Source: JAHEGP01 sp963751595
Lineage (GTDB): Bacteria; Pseudomonadota; Gammaproteobacteria; Pseudomonadales; JAHEGP01
Assembly (NCBI GenBank): GCA_963751595.1
Contig: CAVVVC010000001.1
Coordinates: forward strand, 248,001 to 312,000
Direction: 5' to 3'
DNA length: 64,000 nt
Position 1 is the stretch's first letter. Every line of letters begins with the position of its first letter. Of this stretch, positions 61,254-64,000 are shown piece after piece. The position numbers and the translations under genes were made by a program. The notes under the pieces are model-generated. The model saw only the letters and a program-made list of their open reading frames with translations. It did not search any database and was not told the origin of the DNA.

Positions 61254-62087
61254 ATGCAGCGAATAGCCAGTGGTGGCCTGCGCAAAATGCGTAATCAACT
61301 TGCGGATCCGGTCAGCTACAGGCTGGTGCTGGACGAACAGGAGGTCGCCCTCAATCCGTATCTGGGCCAGCGCATAGCGCTGCAATACCTCGGCACTATC
61401 AACTGCTGCTATTGTGGCCGCCTGACCAAAAAGAGCTTCAACCAGGGTTACTGCTACCCTTGTTTCCGGCGCCTGGCGCAGTGCGACAGTTGCATCATCA
61501 GCCCTGAAAAGTGCCACTATCACGAAGGCACCTGCCGGGAGCCGGAATGGGCGGATGACCACTGCATGCAGGAACACTTTGTCTATCTGGCAAACTCCAG
61601 CGGGGTCAAGGTCGGAATCACCCGCGGGTCCCAGGTGCCGACGCGCTGGATCGACCAGGGTGCGGTACAGGCCATGCCGGTGATCCGGGTGAAAACCCGC
61701 CAGCAATCCGGCCTCGCCGAGGTTATCATCAAACAGCATATCACCGACCGCACCCAGTGGCAGCGGATGCTCAAGGGCCAGGTCGAGGAGCTGGACCTGG
61801 CCGCCATCTGGCAGGGACTGCAACCCCTGGTGATGGATGAGGTCAAGCAACTGCAGCGCGATCACGGCCTGCAGGCCATACAAGTTCTCGAGCAACCGGA
61901 AAGTGTCGCTATTCGCTATCCCGTCACCGAATACCCGAGCAAGGTCAAAGCCCATAATTTCGACAAGCAGGACCGGGTTGAAGGCGTGCTCATGGGCATC
62001 AAGGGCCAGTACCTGATGCTCGATACCGGCGTTATCAACGTCCGCAAATTTACCGCCTACCAGGTCGAATTTCTCGCAGAGGCATAA
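61254..62087 (+). CDS. DUF2797 protein with zinc-binding Cys cluster
   Basis: 277 aa from the ATG at 61254 (AAGAGGA upstream). The N-terminal half is Cys-rich: INCCYCGRLTKKSF, GYCYPCFRRLAQCDSC and ISPEKCHYHEGTC, which should bind zinc. The middle VYLANSSGVKVGITRGSQVPT is a GIY-YIG-like nuclease strand of the DUF2797 family. It is in the conserved nadK-rhomboid-yeaC-DUF2797-pepN block, suggesting an RNA- or DNA-linked role, not established. Confidence 0.87.
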   Translation: MQRIASGGLRKMRNQLADPVSYRLVLDEQEVALNPYLGQRIALQYLGTINCCYCGRLTKKSFNQGYCYPCFRRLAQCDSCIISPEKCHYHEGTCREPEWADDHCMQEHFVYLANSSGVKVGITRGSQVPTRWIDQGAVQAMPVIRVKTRQQSGLAEVIIKQHITDRTQWQRMLKGQVEELDLAAIWQGLQPLVMDEVKQLQRDHGLQAIQVLEQPESVAIRYPVTEYPSKVKAHNFDKQDRVEGVLMGIKGQYLMLDTGVINVRKFTAYQVEFLAEA

Positions 62088-62093
62088 GCTCCC

Positions 62094-64000
62094 ATGAAAG
62101 AAGCACAACCGGCTACCATATACCTCTCGGAATACCAGCCGCCCGACTACCTGATTGATTCCACCGAGCTCTTCGTCGACCTCCACGATGATTATGCCGA
62201 GGTGTCGAGCAAGTTGACCGTGCGGCGCAACCCCGGTGCAAAGAGCCCTAACCGCGAGCTGGTGCTCAACGGAGTCGACCTTGAGCTGATCAGCCTGCGC
62301 ATCGACGGCGTCGAGCTGGGAGCCGATAGCTACCAGCTGGAAGATGAGCTATTGCGTATCCCGACAGTGCCTGAGGGCTTCATGCTGGAGTGTGTTTCGC
62401 GCTGCAAGCCCCAGGGCAACAAGTCGATGGAGGGCTTGTACCGTTCCCGTTCCATGTTCTGCACCCAGTGCGAAGCCCAGGGATTTCGCAAGATCACCTG
62501 GTACCTCGATCGCCCCGATGTGCTGTCGCGCTTCGTCACCCGGATCGAGGCAGACAAGTCACGGTTCCCCGTCCTGCTTTCCAACGGCAACCGGGTCGAA
62601 AGCCAGGACCTGGCGAACGGCCGGCATCGGGTCAGTTGGGAGGATCCGTTTCCCAAGCCCTGTTACCTGTTTGCTCTGGTCGCGGGTGACCTGCATTACC
62701 AGCAGGATCATTTCACTACCCGGTCGGGGAGGGAGGTCGACCTGCGGATTTACGTCGAGGCCAAGGACCTCGACAAGTGTGACCACGCCATGCTGTCGCT
62801 GAAAAAGGCAATGCACTGGGACGAAGAGGTCTATGGCCGCGAATACGACCTGGATGTCTATATGATCGTGGCAGTAGACGACTTCAACATGGGAGCGATG
62901 GAAAACAAGGGCCTGAATATTTTCAACACCTCCTGCGTCCTCGCCAACCCGTCGATCACCACGGATGCAGGCTTTCAGCGGATCGAGGCCATCATTGCCC
63001 ACGAGTATTTTCACAACTGGTCTGGCAACCGGGTTACCTGCAGGGACTGGTTTCAACTGAGCCTCAAGGAGGGCTTCACGGTCTTTCGTGATGCCCAGTT
63101 TTCCGCCGAAATGAATTCGCCCACCGTGAAGCGGGTGGAGAACGTCAAGTTGTTGCGCACCGCCCAATTTGCTGAAGACGCCGGCCCCACAGCGCACCCG
63201 ATTCAACCGCAGTCCTATATGGAGATCAGTAACTTCTATACCCTGACGGTTTACGAGAAAGGCGCCGAGGTTGTGCGCATGTTGCACACGCTGCTCGGGG
63301 AGGAAGGGTTTCGCAGGGGCAGCGACCTCTACTTCGAACGCCACGATGGCGAGGCAGCCACCTGCGAGGATTTTGTCGCGGCGATGGCAGATGCCAGCGG
63401 TCGCGACCTGGACCAGTTCAAGCGTTGGTACCGCCAGGTCGGCACGCCCCATGTGACTGTGCGCGACAGCTATGATGCCGCCAAACAGATTTACACCGTC
63501 ACCTTCGAGCAAAGCTGCCCGGGCAGTGAGCCCCTGCATATTCCCGTCGCGATGGCTTTGTTGCCGGCCAGCGATGCAGGCGTGGATGACAGCCTGCAGC
63601 AACACGAGGGCGTGCTCGAGCTGACCGAGCGGTCCCAGAGTTTCAGCTTTGCCCAGGTCCAATCGAAACCGGTACCCTCGCTTTTACGGGGATTCTCGGC
63701 ACCGGTGAAGCTCGATTACGCTTACAGTAATGAGCAGCTCCTGAGTCTGATGCAAAACGACAGCGATGGCTTCAATCGCTGGGATGCCGGCCAGCTGTTG
63801 GCCACTCGCACACTGCAGCAACTGGTTGCCGACTTTCGAAGCGGCAGCACTCTGAAGCTGGATGACACCTTGCCCCATGCCTACGCCAGGCTGCTGGACA
63901 ACCCTGACCTGGACCCGGCGATGGTGGCGCTGATGTTGCAGCTCCCCTCGGAAGCCTATATCAGCGAAGAGGCGGACATTATTTATGTCGATGCCATTCA
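62094..64000 (+). CDS. pepN: Aminopeptidase N (3'-partial)
   Basis: M1-family zinc metallopeptidase, 635 residues visible of about 880; the window ends before the stop. The GAMEN exopeptidase motif is in DFNMGAMENKGLNIFN, the zinc site HEYFHNWSGNRV with the third ligand Glu in LKEGFTVFRD, and the catalytic Tyr region in SNFYTLTVYEKGAEVV. The N-terminal domain has YLIDSTELFVDLHDDY and SRSMFCTQCEAQGFRKITWY (the M1 substrate-binding strand). It starts 6 bp after the DUF2797 stop. Confidence 0.96.
   Translation, partial: MKEAQPATIYLSEYQPPDYLIDSTELFVDLHDDYAEVSSKLTVRRNPGAKSPNRELVLNGVDLELISLRIDGVELGADSYQLEDELLRIPTVPEGFMLECVSRCKPQGNKSMEGLYRSRSMFCTQCEAQGFRKITWYLDRPDVLSRFVTRIEADKSRFPVLLSNGNRVESQDLANGRHRVSWEDPFPKPCYLFALVAGDLHYQQDHFTTRSGREVDLRIYVEAKDLDKCDHAMLSLKKAMHWDEEVYGREYDLDVYMIVAVDDFNMGAMENKGLNIFNTSCVLANPSITTDAGFQRIEAIIAHEYFHNWSGNRVTCRDWFQLSLKEGFTVFRDAQFSAEMNSPTVKRVENVKLLRTAQFAEDAGPTAHPIQPQSYMEISNFYTLTVYEKGAEVVRMLHTLLGEEGFRRGSDLYFERHDGEAATCEDFVAAMADASGRDLDQFKRWYRQVGTPHVTVRDSYDAAKQIYTVTFEQSCPGSEPLHIPVAMALLPASDAGVDDSLQQHEGVLELTERSQSFSFAQVQSKPVPSLLRGFSAPVKLDYAYSNEQLLSLMQNDSDGFNRWDAGQLLATRTLQQLVADFRSGSTLKLDDTLPHAYARLLDNPDLDPAMVALMLQLPSEAYISEEADIIYVDAI

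Noticed and set aside
1..64000. CRISPR arrays, rRNA genes, prophage or integrase genes
   Set aside because: No regularly spaced direct repeats, rRNA-like sequence, integrase or phage structural genes were noticed on either strand.

Overview
The window looks like a chromosome piece from a GC-rich gammaproteobacterium, probably a marine Cellvibrionales/Halieaceae-type or Pseudomonas-like heterotroph. Support comes from the gene families and blocks present: pyruvate dehydrogenase E2 with two lipoyl domains, heme A synthase, ppk/ppx, purE-purK, nadK-rhomboid-YeaC-DUF2797-pepN, a QueD-type pterin synthase, CS1/alpha-type fimbriae, a PLPA-type PEP-CTERM protein and a WS/DGAT-like acyltransferase. 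Taxonomy below class level is inference. Both ends cut genes: aceF at the left, pepN at the right.

Layout. 1-9.1 kb: housekeeping genes on the plus strand (aceF, CDF metal exporter, agmatinase, long-chain acyl-CoA synthetase, tag, diguanylate cyclase, APH-like/P-loop kinase fusion). 9.2-24.5 kb: an accessory block on the minus strand, which is the most interesting part. A probable promoter at about 24.45 kb precedes an A-nMT-PCP NRPS initiation module, a 2,666-aa KS-AT-ACP-aminotransferase-C-A-PCP hybrid megasynthase (4-nt ATGA overlap), two tandem alpha/beta hydrolases with non-serine nucleophile elbows (TAATG overlap), and a TonB-dependent receptor. Reading the specificity pockets by eye gives a proline-type code for the first A domain and a serine-type code for the second. 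The assembly line therefore plausibly makes N-methyl-prolyl + malonyl (beta-aminated) + serine. It has no thioesterase or reductase release domain. 24.6-30.5 kb: a DUF1232-hydrolase fusion, WS/DGAT-like protein, SUI1/YciH, CtaA and a tandem Usp. 30.5-34.3 kb: an alpha-type fimbrial operon (pilin, chaperone, usher) without a recognisable tip adhesin. 34.5-41 kb: MAPEG protein, SixA, divergent ppk/ppx, an AT-rich gap with a palindromic pair of DnaA boxes, queD, tRNA-Val(UAC), tRNA-Asp(GUC) and a VOC protein. 41.2-49.5 kb: purE/purK, an MBL-like protein, acyl-CoA dehydrogenase, HAD phosphatase, a MITE-like element, a SET protein and two uncharacterised proteins. 49.7-57.9 kb: a CNNM/CorC transporter, OsmC, a winged-helix/TPR regulator, a methyltransferase, a PEP-CTERM protein, an SDR remnant and an intact SDR. 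58.2-64 kb: a PLP deaminase/desulfhydrase, nadK, rhomboid, YeaC, DUF2797 and pepN.

Five genes (NRPS A domain, purK, MBL-like, acyl-CoA dehydrogenase, PLP enzyme) are broken by one-base indels, and removing or adding one base in each restores a family-like reading frame. Six sites in one 64-kb window, five of them apparent insertions and several in essential-type genes, suggest residual sequencing error at least as strongly as real decay. The genes are therefore annotated as spanning, frameshifted CDSs. All domain and substrate calls were read by eye; no database search was run.
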